A DNA stretch of 64,000 nucleotides from Chondrus crispus (taxonomy: Eukaryota > Rhodophyta > Florideophyceae > Gigartinales > Gigartinaceae): NCBI RefSeq assembly GCF_000350225.1, contig NC_020795.1, positions 92,001-156,000 on the forward strand, given 5' to 3'. The notes below the pieces were generated by a model. It was not told the origin of the DNA. It worked only from the letters and a program-made list of their open reading frames with translations, and searched no databases. Below are positions 46,339 to 57,123 of this stretch, piece after piece; the first letter of the stretch is position 1, and every line of letters starts with the position of its first letter. Both the position numbers and the translations under genes were made by a program.

Positions 46339-47175
46339 ATGAAATATTGGAATTTAAAAAAAATTAATCAATCAGCACTTGATAAAACAGGTATTATACC
46401 TAGGTCGATAAGTAGACTTTTCGAAAAATTTACAAAAGAACTCGATCCAAACGCAGAAGTAGAAGCTTTAGAAGAATTTAAGGTATCTCGATACCAAACT
46501 GTAGCATCTGTTAAGTATATTCTATTTTTATTCATCATGCCGGTATTAGTAAATCAACTAGCAAAAAGCTTTATATTTGGACCATGTATTAATTATTTAT
46601 GGAATCATGAAGAGCATAGTATCTTTTTAAATGAATCACAAGAGGAAAGAGCATTTGCTGAATTACAACGTTTTGAAGAAAAATTACATTTTGAAATATT
46701 AATTGGTAGAATTCAAAACCCTTCTTCTAGTTTGATTAATCATAAAATGACAGATAAAGCTTTAGAAATAGCAACCCTATATGCAAATGAAAGTTCTTCA
46801 GCAATTAAAAATATTTTAGCTGATTTTTTATCAGGAACCATTTTTATTTCTATTTTGATTATTAGCAGAAGACAGTTTTCCATTCTTAAGTCATTTATCA
46901 ATGAATTAATATATGGATTAAGCGATACAGCAAAAGCATTTTTAATTATTTTATTTACAGACATGTTTGTAGGTTTTCACTCTCCTCATGGATGGGAAGT
47001 AATAATTGAAATAATACTTAGGCATTTTGGATTGCCTGAAAGTCGAGACTTTATTTTTGTATTCATTTCAACATTCCCTGTTGTATTAGATACGATTTTT
47101 AAATATTGGATATTTCGCTATTTGAATAAAATATCACCGTCAGCAGTAGCAACTTATCATAATATGAACGAATAA
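46339..47175 (+). CDS. cemA: Envelope membrane protein CemA (PxcA-like, Ycf10)
   Basis: This is 278 residues from the ATG at 46339 (MKYWNLKKINQSALDKTGIIPRSI); a longer open frame upstream covers a TA repeat and is unlikely. It has a charged N-terminal part and about four membrane spans, with FSPHGWE-like FHSPHGWEVIIEIILRHFG near the C-terminus. The family acts in light-dependent proton and inorganic-carbon handling at the inner envelope. It diverges from the Omp85-like ORF. Confidence 0.95.
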   Translation: MKYWNLKKINQSALDKTGIIPRSISRLFEKFTKELDPNAEVEALEEFKVSRYQTVASVKYILFLFIMPVLVNQLAKSFIFGPCINYLWNHEEHSIFLNESQEERAFAELQRFEEKLHFEILIGRIQNPSSSLINHKMTDKALEIATLYANESSSAIKNILADFLSGTIFISILIISRRQFSILKSFINELIYGLSDTAKAFLIILFTDMFVGFHSPHGWEVIIEIILRHFGLPESRDFIFVFISTFPVVLDTIFKYWIFRYLNKISPSAVATYHNMNE

Positions 47176-47259
47176 AATATGCACTTGCTTTTAGAAATAA
47201 TTAGGTATATTATTACTTTAAAGCATCTGTGGCCGAGAGGCCGAAGGCAGCGGACTCAT

Positions 47260-49217
47260 GTGCGACCCGTTTTTTAGATGTTAAAGGTTCTAAAAAGAAT
47301 TTAATTTCATATGAATGAACCCTTTAGCTAACTAAAAGCTATACTATGTTAATTAAGTATGGATAACTATATTTCTTTTGCTAGTTTACAATCTAGCTAT
47401 TCTAAATCATGAATAGACTCTCTTAGTCAATTTATATATATTAGCCTTAATTAAATATAAATAAAGCAGACTAATTGGAAAATTGATATGATCAGGAAAA
47501 CAAACCCTTGAAAAAAATATTAATCAATTATTTTGAAATATAAATTCAAAATTATGTACCCTTAAGTACAGCTATTATGAGTTAGTATGTACATGATTTT
47601 TACTTGCGGTAGTTAATATATAGAGTGGAGTCTAAGTCAATTAATATATTGGAAATATGGAACGGAGAAACTAATAAGATTTATTATTTTATATTAAATA
47701 TATAAAATGAAGTTAAGGCAACTATTAGATCTTGTTATTAAGAAGCAATAAAAAGCTGATATTCTATTGAATAAATATATAAGCAAACGTATTGCACCTA
47801 TTTAAAATTAAGTAATATTTTATATAATATAATTGTATATGCAAAGTATAAGAATTGATTCTTCTACGGATTGGAAATCTTTACCATGGACTCAAATTCA
47901 AGAAAAAATTTTTATTGTACAACAACATATTTATAATTATTCTAAAGAGTGTAATCAAAAAAAAATTCATGAACTTCAAAATTATATACTAAACTCTAGC
48001 GACTTAAAAATTTTTGCAATTCAAGCAATAACTGATGGTATTGCCAAATATTATATTAAATATAATCAAGAACATTATAATTTTAATGATAAACATAAAT
48101 TTTTAATATATGAATCTTTATTTAGAAATAGTATCTCATTTAAAGATTCTTTTTTCATTAGTGAACAAATTAAACAGTACCTTGTTTACCTCTGTTTAAA
48201 ACCAGAATGGGAAGCACGATTTGAACCAACTGATAGATTCACTCTTAATAATTCTAAACAATATTATTCTTTGTATCGTTTGAGTAGATTTATCTTAAAG
48301 AATAGAGCAGGAAAGTTAAAGAGTTTAAAAAATTATTGTTTTACATCTACAATAACAACGAAATGTATTGATATACAATATCTAGTATCTAAAATACAAC
48401 CTGTCACATCTATATTTCATTATTTACGACATTGGTTATCCAATAGATATATTATAGACAACTTAAAGAATAGAATATATTTGAATAATACAATTAATAA
48501 TTTACATCAACTATTATATCGTATAATGTATTGTGGATTTGGATGGTATAATATAACCCTATTAAATCATAATTCTTTTTATATATTTGCAGACAATAAT
48601 TGTAATATTAGAATCTATAGTATAAATTTTTTAAATAAGTTAACTTTTAAAAATATAATGAGTATAGTTAATTATAGCCTAGGAATCAAATATTGCCAAT
48701 TACATGTATGCAACAAAAAATTGTCAAAAACACTATATTTATTTTCAAATTATTTAATTAATTACTATAAAAAAAGTAAAAGTATTATATATATTAGTCC
48801 ATTTGTTTACAAATATTTCAAAATACAAGTTAGGCAAATATTGTATCATCAAAATTCTTTATATAAATGGAGATTAAATAATCATTTACAGCTAAAATAC
48901 ATATTAAAAAAAATTAGAAATGAAATGATTAATTTTTATTTATATTATTATCCTTTGATAAACAAGCGTAATGTAAGTAGTTTAATGATGTCATTAGAAG
49001 ATATAATGTTTCGATGGATAAAGAAGAATAAAAATAAAATACATACTTTAACAATCTACAAAAAAACTAAATATCTCTATTTAAATCAATATAAAGAGTA
49101 TAAATATTACTATAGTTAAATTATTCCTTTATAAATCATATAATAGGTAGTAGCCGTATGAAGTGAAAATTTCATGTACGGTTTTGTAGGAGAGATTTTG
49201 AAGAAATCGACTCTAAT
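47260..49217 (+). mobile_element. Group II intron with internal ORF
   Basis: This 1958-base intron begins GTGCGACC, the group II 5' consensus. A clear domain V lies at about 49152-49183, with AGCCGTAT pairing to GTACGGTT and the AGC catalytic triad at 49152-49154. Domain VI follows with a likely branch-point A at 49210, 7 bases from the 3' end, and the intron ends in AT. The stretch 47260-47838 (domains I-III) carries no gene. It encodes a decayed maturase, so mobility has probably been lost. Confidence 0.9.
47839..49119 (+). CDS. Degenerate group II intron maturase
   Basis: This is 426 residues from the ATG at 47839 inside intron domain IV. The N-terminal part keeps reverse-transcriptase-like blocks: STDWKSLPWTQIQEKIFIVQQ and LKPEWEARFEPTDRF, where active enzymes have PEWEA.FE..SYGFRP. 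The catalytic Y-A-D-D box appears replaced by FADNN, and the finger/palm blocks are shortened. The C-terminal third (from about KIQVRQILYHQNSLYKW to RKI-like segments) may be domain X, used for splicing. No HNH endonuclease is seen. It probably aids splicing of its own intron only. Confidence 0.8.
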   Translation: MQSIRIDSSTDWKSLPWTQIQEKIFIVQQHIYNYSKECNQKKIHELQNYILNSSDLKIFAIQAITDGIAKYYIKYNQEHYNFNDKHKFLIYESLFRNSISFKDSFFISEQIKQYLVYLCLKPEWEARFEPTDRFTLNNSKQYYSLYRLSRFILKNRAGKLKSLKNYCFTSTITTKCIDIQYLVSKIQPVTSIFHYLRHWLSNRYIIDNLKNRIYLNNTINNLHQLLYRIMYCGFGWYNITLLNHNSFYIFADNNCNIRIYSINFLNKLTFKNIMSIVNYSLGIKYCQLHVCNKKLSKTLYLFSNYLINYYKKSKSIIYISPFVYKYFKIQVRQILYHQNSLYKWRLNNHLQLKYILKKIRNEMINFYLYYYPLINKRNVSSLMMSLEDIMFRWIKKNKNKIHTLTIYKKTKYLYLNQYKEYKYYYS

Positions 49218-49299
49218 AATCCGCCATCCTGTAAAGGACGTCGCTGGTTCGAATCCAGCCAGATGCATATATATTGTTCATAATACAATAATTATTTAA

Positions 49300-49370
49300 A
49301 GCGGGTAGCGGGAATCGAACCCGCATCATTAGCTTGGAAGGCTAAGGTTTTACCACTAAACTATACCCGC
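49300..49370 (-). tRNA. trnG(UCC): tRNA-Gly(UCC)
   Basis: On the minus strand the acceptor GCGGGTA pairs with TACCCGC. The anticodon stem TTAGC/GCTAA surrounds CTTCCAA (anticodon UCC), and the T-loop is GGTTCGATTCC. The discriminator is T, as in bacterial glycine tRNAs. There is no intron, unlike plant trnG(UCC). Confidence 0.95.
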
Positions 49371-49474
49371 ATATACAATAATTGTATTATATATTATAAG
49401 ATCAATGCAATACAAATTACTAATTATATTGTATTGATCTTATTATTGTATAATTAATTTCTTTTTAACACATT

Positions 49475-50020
49475 TTATTCAATTCCTTCTAACATAACGC
49501 CCAAAAATAATGCTAATGACGTTGCTTTTTCTTCTATTTCAGAGAGTAGTAATGGTTGACCTACACGTGTTAAAGGTATTTCACGATTATCTTTAGTTTT
49601 TAAATAAATTTCTCTTTTTGGTGTTAAACCTTCTTGAATACTAACTCGTATGGCTTGAATCTCATTTATTTTATACTGTAATTGAATACATCTATTCTTC
49701 CCTGGAAACCCAAATCTAAAGATAGTAATTACACCTTTTTCATTATTAAATTCATTATAACCTCCACCTATATTCCATATAATAGTTAACCATAAAAATA
49801 CACTAATTAATATAGCAATAGTTCCATAAAATGTCATAATTAAACCTTGGGGAACAAAAATGAAGGAAGAAGATTTTGCAAAGGGTAATAACTCTCTTTT
49901 GAAATAACTCGATAAACCAACTAAAAAAAATCCTAACCCGCCAAGTAAAATAGACGTAGCCCACCAATAATTGCTTAATCGACGAGATCCTAAAATTGTA
50001 TCTCTTTTAATATTCGACAT
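49475..50020 (-). CDS. ycf4: Photosystem I assembly protein Ycf4
   Basis: This is 181 residues from the ATG at 50020 ([20 protein letters not shown], the family start); a GTG three codons earlier is less likely. Two N-terminal membrane spans (about residues 20-42 and 60-85) precede a soluble domain with [25 protein letters not shown]. Ycf4 is a scaffold for photosystem I assembly together with Ycf3, also in this window. Confidence 0.96.
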   Translation of the reverse strand: MSNIKRDTILGSRRLSNYWWATSILLGGLGFFLVGLSSYFKRELLPFAKSSSFIFVPQGLIMTFYGTIAILISVFLWLTIIWNIGGGYNEFNNEKGVITIFRFGFPGKNRCIQLQYKINEIQAIRVSIQEGLTPKREIYLKTKDNREIPLTRVGQPLLLSEIEEKATSLALFLGVMLEGIE

Positions 50021-50172
50021 ATTTTTCACTAAATTACTTTTTTTTTATAATTATAAAGAGATATCTTTAATACACACTTTCAATTGTATTTAACTACTTT
50101 ATTCATTACTTTTTATATATTCAACTTTACATATATAATAATTAGTTAATCTAAATACTAATTTTACTTTCA

Positions 50173-50268
50173 TTAAATTAATTTAATTGCTTGTAAACCA
50201 AAAAACAAACCTAGACTTATACTTGTAAATACTACAACGAAGAGTATATAACTAAAAATAATAGACAT
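50173..50268 (-). CDS. petL: Cytochrome b6f subunit VI (PetL)
   Basis: This 31-residue single-span protein reads MSIIFSYILFVVVFTSISLG then LFFGLQAIKLI, matching red-algal PetL (start MSI-I-SY, end AIKLI). PetL stabilises the b6f dimer. It lies about 150 bp upstream of ycf4 on the same strand. Confidence 0.88.
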   Translation of the reverse strand: MSIIFSYILFVVVFTSISLGLFFGLQAIKLI

Positions 50269-50527
50269 AATGTATATATAAACCTCTTTTGAAATAAATT
50301 ATTAAACTATCGTAATTCATAAACAACTACTGTATAGACAATAAGTTATGAGATATTATTGTTTATTTAGTAAACTTTAAATCCTTATAATAAATCATTA
50401 TTAATATAATATAGTATATTAACTTAAGATATATGTAATAAATAAAATTAAAACATAAATTATTTGGTAAAATATATATAAGTACTAGCTTTCTTATTTA
50501 ATATTTTATCTTTTGGAGAAATAATTT

Positions 50528-50986
50528 ATGTCAGATTTTATACAACCTTATAATAATGACCCTTTTGTAGGCAACTTATCAACTCCTATTAGTACATCAA
50601 GTATTACAAAAGGTCTATTAAGTAACCTCCCTGCTTATAGAAGAGGTTTATCACCTTTATTGAGGGGTTTAGAGATTGGAATGGCACATGGCTATTTTTT
50701 AGTTGGTCCATTTGATAAATTAGGACCATTAAGAAACACAGATGTTGCATTATTGTCTGGTTTCTTATCGGCAGTAGGTTTAATTATTATATTGACAACA
50801 TGCCTTTCAATGTATGGTAATGTTTCTTTTGAAGTAGATGATTCAAAAGATGTATTGCAAACAAAGGAAGGTTGGGGACAATTTACAGCAGGCTTTCTAG
50901 TAGGAGCTGTTGGTGGCGCAGGTTTTGCTTATTTAATTCTAGCAAATATACCTGTAGTACAATCGGTAGGTTTAAATTTATTTTAA
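50528..50986 (+). CDS. psaL: Photosystem I subunit XI (PsaL)
   Basis: This 152-residue subunit supports photosystem I oligomer contacts and chlorophyll binding. Conserved N-terminal blocks are [18 protein letters not shown] and [24 protein letters not shown]. Hydrophobic spans follow, the last ending [30 protein letters not shown] before the ATG supplies a GGAG ribosome binding site. The 259-bp gap upstream toward petL contains no other gene. Confidence 0.97.
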   Translation: MSDFIQPYNNDPFVGNLSTPISTSSITKGLLSNLPAYRRGLSPLLRGLEIGMAHGYFLVGPFDKLGPLRNTDVALLSGFLSAVGLIIILTTCLSMYGNVSFEVDDSKDVLQTKEGWGQFTAGFLVGAVGGAGFAYLILANIPVVQSVGLNLF

Positions 50987-51020
50987 TTACTATTTAATTA
51001 CTAAAATAATATTAAGGATA

Positions 51021-51093
51021 AGCTAGTAAAGGGACTTGAACCCATAACCTGCTGATTACAAATCAGCTGCTCTACCAATTGAGCTATACTAGC
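51021..51093 (-). tRNA. trnT(UGU): tRNA-Thr(UGU)
   Basis: On the minus strand the acceptor GCTAGTA pairs with TACTAGC. The anticodon stem CTGAT/ATCAG surrounds TTGTAAT-type loop bases giving UGU, the variable loop is short, and the T-loop is GGTTCAAGTCC. The cloverleaf is complete. Confidence 0.95.
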
Positions 51094-51113
51094 ATTCATT
51101 ATTAATAAATATC

Positions 51114-51138
51114 GCGATACTATTAATAATAGAATCGC
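51114..51138. terminator. Hairpin between trnT(UGU) and the short unknown ORF
   Basis: GCGAT and ATCGC at the base and CTATT/AATAG further in, separated by one A-A mismatch, form an 11-step stem with an AAT loop. It sits 9 bases beyond the ORF stop on its strand and may end that RNA. Confidence 0.5.
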
Positions 51139-51147
51139 TTATTTCAT

Positions 51148-51327
51148 TTAGTTAATATTTTCTAGTTCATTTGTTGGATCACTATTTAGGTTAATAGAAT
51201 TACATTCTGTATAATAATCAATAGTTTCATTAAAACACGTAGAAGACCAGCCTATAGGTGTTTCTAACGATATTTCGTCGTTACTTAATAACTCATTTTC
51301 TGCTAAAATATTGTTTAAGTATTGCAT
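51148..51327 (-). CDS. Unknown short acidic ORF (59 residues)
   Basis: I do not recognise this protein. Start is taken as the ATG at 51327 because GGGAGAAATAAAT just before it gives a good ribosome binding site; the open frame extends 17 codons further upstream. It is acidic, has no membrane span, begins MQYLNNILAENELLSNDEIS, and has two cysteines in the stretch GWSSTCFNETIDYYTEC. It sits between trnT and rpl28 on the minus strand with a hairpin after its stop. Coding status rests on the binding site and the hairpin. Confidence 0.45.
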   Translation of the reverse strand: MQYLNNILAENELLSNDEISLETPIGWSSTCFNETIDYYTECNSINLNSDPTNELENIN

Positions 51328-51410
51328 ATTTATTTCTCCCAAAACTCTCCGGTTATTACTTAAATAATATAATAGCATATTATAATAGAATTGTCATTAT
51401 TTTTTATGAA

Positions 51411-51611
51411 CTAGATTGATAAAGATAACTTATATAAAGACTTAATTGCTTTTGTTGATATTTTTATTTTGATCCACCTCTTTTGTTTTTGTGACCAAAT
51501 TCTTTTTATTTGCAAATTTACATTTTGTATTCTTTTTGTTTTTACATGAGAATGTGAAACTTTATACCCATTATTTGATGTTTTATTTGTGATTCTACAT
51601 ATTTTAGACAT
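51411..51611 (-). CDS. rpl28: Ribosomal protein bL28
   Basis: This 66-residue basic protein has the bL28 start MSKICRITNKTSNNGYKVSHSH reduced in the middle and RIWSQKQKRWIKIKISTKAIK near the end. It binds the 23S rRNA exit region of the large subunit. It follows trxA by 26 bp on the same strand. Confidence 0.93.
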   Translation of the reverse strand: MSKICRITNKTSNNGYKVSHSHVKTKRIQNVNLQIKRIWSQKQKRWIKIKISTKAIKSLYKLSLSI

Positions 51612-51637
51612 ATTACATACACTTATATTTAATATTT

Positions 51638-51958
51638 TTATATATATTTTTTTAACGTACTAGCAAGAGTTGTTTTAGGTACAGCACCTATTACTGTTTC
51701 TACTTTTTTACCTTCTACAAAAACCATTAATGTAGGAATACTTCTAATTCCATATTCTGTAGCTGCACTAGGATTTTCATCTGTATTTATCTCTACTACT
51801 TTTATTTTGTCTCCATACTCATTTGCTATTTCAAAGACAACAGGTGCAATCATGCGACACGGACCACACCATGAAGCCCAAAAATCTACAAGTACAGGAC
51901 AATTAGATCGTATAACCTCTTCATTAAAAGAAGAGTCTTTTACTTGTAATACAGGCAA
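51638..51958 (-). CDS. trxA: Thioredoxin
   Basis: This 106-residue m-type thioredoxin has active site WCGPC (Cys31 and Cys34) and the cis-proline segment [11 protein letters not shown]. It reduces target disulfides in the stroma. The frame starts at a TTG: an in-frame stop lies two codons before it, and the next ATG is inside the active-site helix, so TTG is very likely the true start. AGGAG lies about 9 bases upstream of the TTG as a good ribosome binding site. Confidence 0.96.
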   Translation of the reverse strand: MPVLQVKDSSFNEEVIRSNCPVLVDFWASWCGPCRMIAPVVFEIANEYGDKIKVVEINTDENPSAATEYGIRSIPTLMVFVEGKKVETVIGAVPKTTLASTLKKYI

Positions 51959-53757
<1,799 letters not shown>

Positions 53758-53848
53758 ATAATTTTGGTCTTTATTTAAACTATGTTGCTAGAATTAAAAA
53801 AATCACATATATGATAGATATGCTTAACTACTAAAGGAGTATAGAATA

Positions 53849-54265
53849 GTGAGATTAACACAAGGTGCTTTTTCATTTTTACCAGACTTAACTGATGAGC
53901 AAATTATAAAACAAATTGCTTATGCGATATCTAAAAATTGGTCAATTAATATAGAACATACAGAAGATCCACACCCAAGAAATAGTTACTGGGAATTATG
54001 GGGTTTACCATTATTTGATATTAATGACACAGCAACTGTAATGTATGAAATTAATAGTTGCCGTAAACAGAATCCAAATGTATATATTAAAATCAATGCT
54101 TTTGACAATACGCGTGGTATTGAAAGTTGTGTTCTATCATTTATTATTGACAGACCTGCTTATGAACCAGGTTTTGAATTAGTAAGAACCGAAGATGTTG
54201 GACGTAATCAAAGATATTGCTTCCGTAGTTATGCAACATTTAAACCAGAAGGTTCTCGCTACTAA
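53849..54265 (+). CDS. rbcS: RuBisCO small subunit, red-type
   Basis: This 138-residue small subunit (RLTQGAFSFLPDLTDEQIIK at the start) has the red-type C-terminal beta-hairpin extension ending ATFKPEGSRY. The frame has no ATG at its start; the first residue is a GTG at 53849 with AAAGGAG about 10 bases before it. The next plausible starts would cut the conserved N-terminus. It is co-transcribed with rbcL, 91 bp upstream. Confidence 0.97.
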   Translation: MRLTQGAFSFLPDLTDEQIIKQIAYAISKNWSINIEHTEDPHPRNSYWELWGLPLFDINDTATVMYEINSCRKQNPNVYIKINAFDNTRGIESCVLSFIIDRPAYEPGFELVRTEDVGRNQRYCFRSYATFKPEGSRY

Positions 54266-54298
54266 CAAATAATTGATTTAGTTTATTCATATAAATTT

Positions 54299-54328
54299 AG
54301 AGAAAGATATTATACAATAACTTTCTCT
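54299..54328 (+). terminator. Hairpin after rbcS
   Basis: AGAGAAAG at 54299-54306 pairs with CTTTCTCT at 54321-54328 around a 14-base loop, followed by TTATTAAT. It lies 34 bases after the rbcS stop and may end or stabilise most rbcL-rbcS RNA ahead of cbbX. Confidence 0.55.
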
Positions 54329-54363
54329 TATTAATAACTTAAGTATTATAATAGTTAAACTTA

Positions 54364-55251
54364 ATGACTAAAAATTTCTCTGATGATACACTTGTAAATT
54401 TACAAGAAGAATACGATAAGACACAAATACAAGAAGTAATTGATGAACTACAACAAGAGTTAATAGGCCTTAAACCAGTTAAAACTCGTATTAAAGAGAT
54501 AGCTGCACTTTTACTAATTGACAGGTTAAGGCATAATGTCAATCTTGTATCTGGCAGCCCTGGATTACATATGTCATTTACTGGTAGTCCTGGAACTGGA
54601 AAAACAACTGTTGCAATGAAAATGGCAGATATCTTAAATCGCTTAGGATATATTCGCAGAGGTCATTTAATGACTGTTACAAGAGATGATTTAGTAGGTC
54701 AATATATAGGTCATACAGCACCTAAGACTAAAGAAGTTTTAAAGCAAGCGATGGGAGGGGTATTATTTATAGATGAAGCTTATTACTTGTATAAACCAGA
54801 TAATGAAAGAGATTACGGAGCAGAAGCCATTGAAATATTGTTACAAGTTATGGAAAATCAACGAGATGATTTAGTGGTTATATTTGCTGGCTATAAAGAT
54901 AGAATGGAAAAATTCTATGAGTCAAATCCTGGATTATCTTCACGAGTAACTAATCATGTTGATTTTCCAGATTATACAGCAGAAGAATTACTAGCAATAG
55001 CAAAACTAATGCTTGAAGAACAACAATATAAATTTGCTCCAGAAGCTGATAAAATCCTATTAGAATATGCTGAAAGAAGGATGAAGCAACCTCATTTTGC
55101 AAATGCAAGAAGTATTCGTAATGCTATTGATAGAGCACGTATGAGACAAGCTAATAGAATTTTTATAAGTGGAGATAAAGTATTAACTAAGAATGATTTA
55201 GTAACTATACAATCAGAAGATATCCTAAAAAGTAGATTATTTACGTATTAA
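54364..55251 (+). CDS. cbbX: Red-type RuBisCO activase CbbX
   Basis: This 295-residue AAA+ protein removes inhibitory sugar phosphates from red-type RuBisCO by pulling on the rbcL C-terminus. It has Walker [10 protein letters not shown], Walker [13 protein letters not shown] and an arginine finger region near LSSRVTNH. Its place right behind rbcL and rbcS matches its job. Confidence 0.97.
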   Translation: MTKNFSDDTLVNLQEEYDKTQIQEVIDELQQELIGLKPVKTRIKEIAALLLIDRLRHNVNLVSGSPGLHMSFTGSPGTGKTTVAMKMADILNRLGYIRRGHLMTVTRDDLVGQYIGHTAPKTKEVLKQAMGGVLFIDEAYYLYKPDNERDYGAEAIEILLQVMENQRDDLVVIFAGYKDRMEKFYESNPGLSSRVTNHVDFPDYTAEELLAIAKLMLEEQQYKFAPEADKILLEYAERRMKQPHFANARSIRNAIDRARMRQANRIFISGDKVLTKNDLVTIQSEDILKSRLFTY

Positions 55252-55326
55252 AATATGTACTTGTATATTTAATTATTGACAAATACTATCAATATTAAAT
55301 AGAATAAGAATATAATTAATTCTTAA

Positions 55327-55397
55327 GGCGGTATAGCCAAGTGGTAAGGCAGAGGATTGCAAATCCTTTATCCCCAGTTCGAGTCTGGGTACCGCCT
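55327..55397 (+). tRNA. trnC(GCA): tRNA-Cys(GCA)
   Basis: The cloverleaf has acceptor GGCGGTA/TACCGCC, anticodon stem AGGAT/ATCCT around TGCAA bases (anticodon GCA) and T-loop AGTTCGAGTCT. The discriminator is T, as required for cysteine tRNAs. Confidence 0.95.
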
Positions 55398-55451
55398 AAA
55401 AATATATTGGTTTATGGTCTTATATCGAACTAAAAAGCAAAAATTTAAAAA

Positions 55452-55536
55452 GGGGGTGTGGTGGAATGGTAGACACAACAGATTTAAAATCTGTTGATCT
55501 TTAATGGTCGTGAGGGTTCAAGTCCCTCCACCCCCA
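55452..55536 (+). tRNA. trnL(UAA): tRNA-Leu(UAA), intronless
   Basis: This class II tRNA has acceptor GGGGGTG/CACCCCC, anticodon stem ACAGA/TCTGT around loop TTTAAAA (anticodon UAA), a long variable arm and A as discriminator. No group I intron interrupts the anticodon loop, unlike many cyanobacterial and plant plastid copies. Confidence 0.95.
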
Positions 55537-55571
55537 ATAATATCAAATATTATCACAAGATTAATTTCATA

Positions 55572-55802
55572 ATGTGCATATGTATAAATTGTAGACATGT
55601 TAATCACTGTAGTACGTACAAGTTTATCCAAAAACAACACAAACAATATTCATCAAAAACTAAAATTATTTTTTTACCTATCAATACATTAATAAAAGTC
55701 AACATTAATCAATCTCTCTATGGATCTAAATTTGACTGGGATTTAATAGAATGTTTATCATTTATAGAAAAACCAGGAAATTGGATGTATGCGTCTACAT
55801 AG
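55572..55802 (+). CDS. ycf34: Ycf34, Fe-S-binding photosynthesis regulator
   Basis: This is 76 residues from the ATG at 55572; the frame is open upstream through the tRNA but the family starts MCIC. The four N-terminal cysteines in CICINCRHVNHC (Cys2, 4, 7 and 13) match the Fe-S site known in cyanobacterial Ycf34. The C-terminal EKPGNWMYAS is also conserved. It affects photosynthetic electron transport in cyanobacteria. Confidence 0.9.
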   Translation: MCICINCRHVNHCSTYKFIQKQHKQYSSKTKIIFLPINTLIKVNINQSLYGSKFDWDLIECLSFIEKPGNWMYAST

Positions 55803-55835
55803 AGTAAAATTAAGATTTCTTATCTCTAAAAGATT

Positions 55836-56366
55836 TTAAGAGCTAATTTTTTGAGCAGATAATGTGTTCCGTAAAAATTCTGTATCAACATTCGATGCTC
55901 GAATTAAAGAGATTTTACCTGTACGTGCTATTTCTACAATTCCATACTGCTTTAATAATTGCTCTATTGCAACCATTTTACCTGGATCTCCGGTTACTTC
56001 TAAAATTAAGTATTCATAGGCCATATCTACTACTTTTGCTCGAAACACACTAGAAATTTCTAAAATAAACGAGCGGTTTTGAGGTGATGCTTGTATTTTA
56101 ATTAACACTAGTTCCCTTTCTACACAAGGTATATTCGTAATATCTTGAACTTTTAATATACTTACTAATTTATATAATTGCTTAGTCAATTGTTCAATTG
56201 TTCTATTATCGCCTGGAACAATCATTGTAATTCTTGATATACCTGGCTTTTCTGCAGGTCCTACAGCAAGACTATCAATATTAAAGCCGCGTCTTGCAAA
56301 TAAACCTGCTATCCTAGATAGTACACCTGCTTCATCTTCTACGAGAACGGATAATGTATGCTTCAT
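55836..56366 (-). CDS. ilvH: Acetolactate synthase small (regulatory) subunit
   Basis: This 176-residue subunit has an N-terminal ACT domain ([23 protein letters not shown] with [11 protein letters not shown]). It confers valine feedback control on acetolactate synthase, the first step to branched-chain amino acids. The catalytic subunit ilvB is not in the window. It diverges from infC across 130 bp and converges on ycf34. Confidence 0.96.
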   Translation of the reverse strand: MKHTLSVLVEDEAGVLSRIAGLFARRGFNIDSLAVGPAEKPGISRITMIVPGDNRTIEQLTKQLYKLVSILKVQDITNIPCVERELVLIKIQASPQNRSFILEISSVFRAKVVDMAYEYLILEVTGDPGKMVAIEQLLKQYGIVEIARTGKISLIRASNVDTEFLRNTLSAQKISS

Positions 56367-56496
56367 AATTAATATTAATATGTTTATTATATCAGGCTTA
56401 ATGTTATTATTAGATATCTAATGTTATAATAATTTGAAGATATTTATCAATATTTTTTTATAAGTTAATATATTTACATTAGATCATTAGTCACTT

Positions 56497-57051
56497 GTGC
56501 TAGAAAAAACCAAAAAATTGAAAAAAAGAAGTAAAGAAAAAATTATTATCAATGAACGCATTAATTACCCCCAAATAAGATTAATAGATGTTTCAGGGAA
56601 TCTATTAGGAATATATTCTTCGACTGAGGCTCTCAATATAGCTATAAAAGAGGGACTTGATTTAGTTGTAATTAGTGATAAATCAAATCCTCCTGTTTGT
56701 AAAATAGTTGATTATGGTAAATACAAATTCATTCAAGAAAAAAAAGCAAAAGAAGCACGTAGAAAGCAACATCAAGCTACTATTAAAGAAGTAAAAATGC
56801 GTTACAAAATAGAAGAACATGATTATAGAGTTCGTATTAACCAAGCCTTACGTTTTTTACAATCAGGAGACAAAGTAAAAGCAACTGTAACTTTTAGAGG
56901 AAGAGAAATTCAACATACTAATTTAGCAATTGAACTTTTACAAAAGATGGCAAATGATTTAAAAGAATTGGCTGAAGTGCAACAACTACCTTCCAGAGAT
57001 GGAAGATACATGATTATGATTCTATCGCCTAAAAAAATAAGAAGCCTTTAA
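56497..57051 (+). CDS. infC: Translation initiation factor IF-3
   Basis: This 184-residue factor keeps ribosomal subunits apart and checks the initiator tRNA. Typical blocks are [42 protein letters not shown] and [18 protein letters not shown]. An in-frame TAG lies three codons before, and the first internal ATG is about 100 residues in, so the start must be a non-AUG codon; GTG at 56497 is the best choice. Bacterial infC is known for a rare start codon used in self-regulation. Confidence 0.95.
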   Translation: MLEKTKKLKKRSKEKIIINERINYPQIRLIDVSGNLLGIYSSTEALNIAIKEGLDLVVISDKSNPPVCKIVDYGKYKFIQEKKAKEARRKQHQATIKEVKMRYKIEEHDYRVRINQALRFLQSGDKVKATVTFRGREIQHTNLAIELLQKMANDLKELAEVQQLPSRDGRYMIMILSPKKIRSL

Positions 57052-57123
57052 GTTAAATTTTGCTAAAGTATTTTGATTGTGTTTAAATAGTAATAAATAT
57101 AAACAAATTAAGGAATAACAAAT

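Larger units (their letters stand above)
47223..49267 (+). tRNA. trnM(CAU): tRNA with CAU anticodon, split by a group II intron (trnMe of red algae)
   Basis: Exon 1 is 47223-47259 and exon 2 is 49218-49267. Joined, they give 87 bases with acceptor GCATCTG/CAGATGC, anticodon stem GCGGA/TCCGC around loop CTCATAA (anticodon CAU), and T-stem GCTGG/CCAGC. The discriminator is A. The intron enters just after the anticodon. Between anticodon and T stems are 18 bases able to form TCCT-GTAA-AGGA, that is, a class II long variable arm, unusual for a methionine tRNA. Red-algal annotations call it trnMe; what amino acid it carries cannot be read from sequence. Confidence 0.85.
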
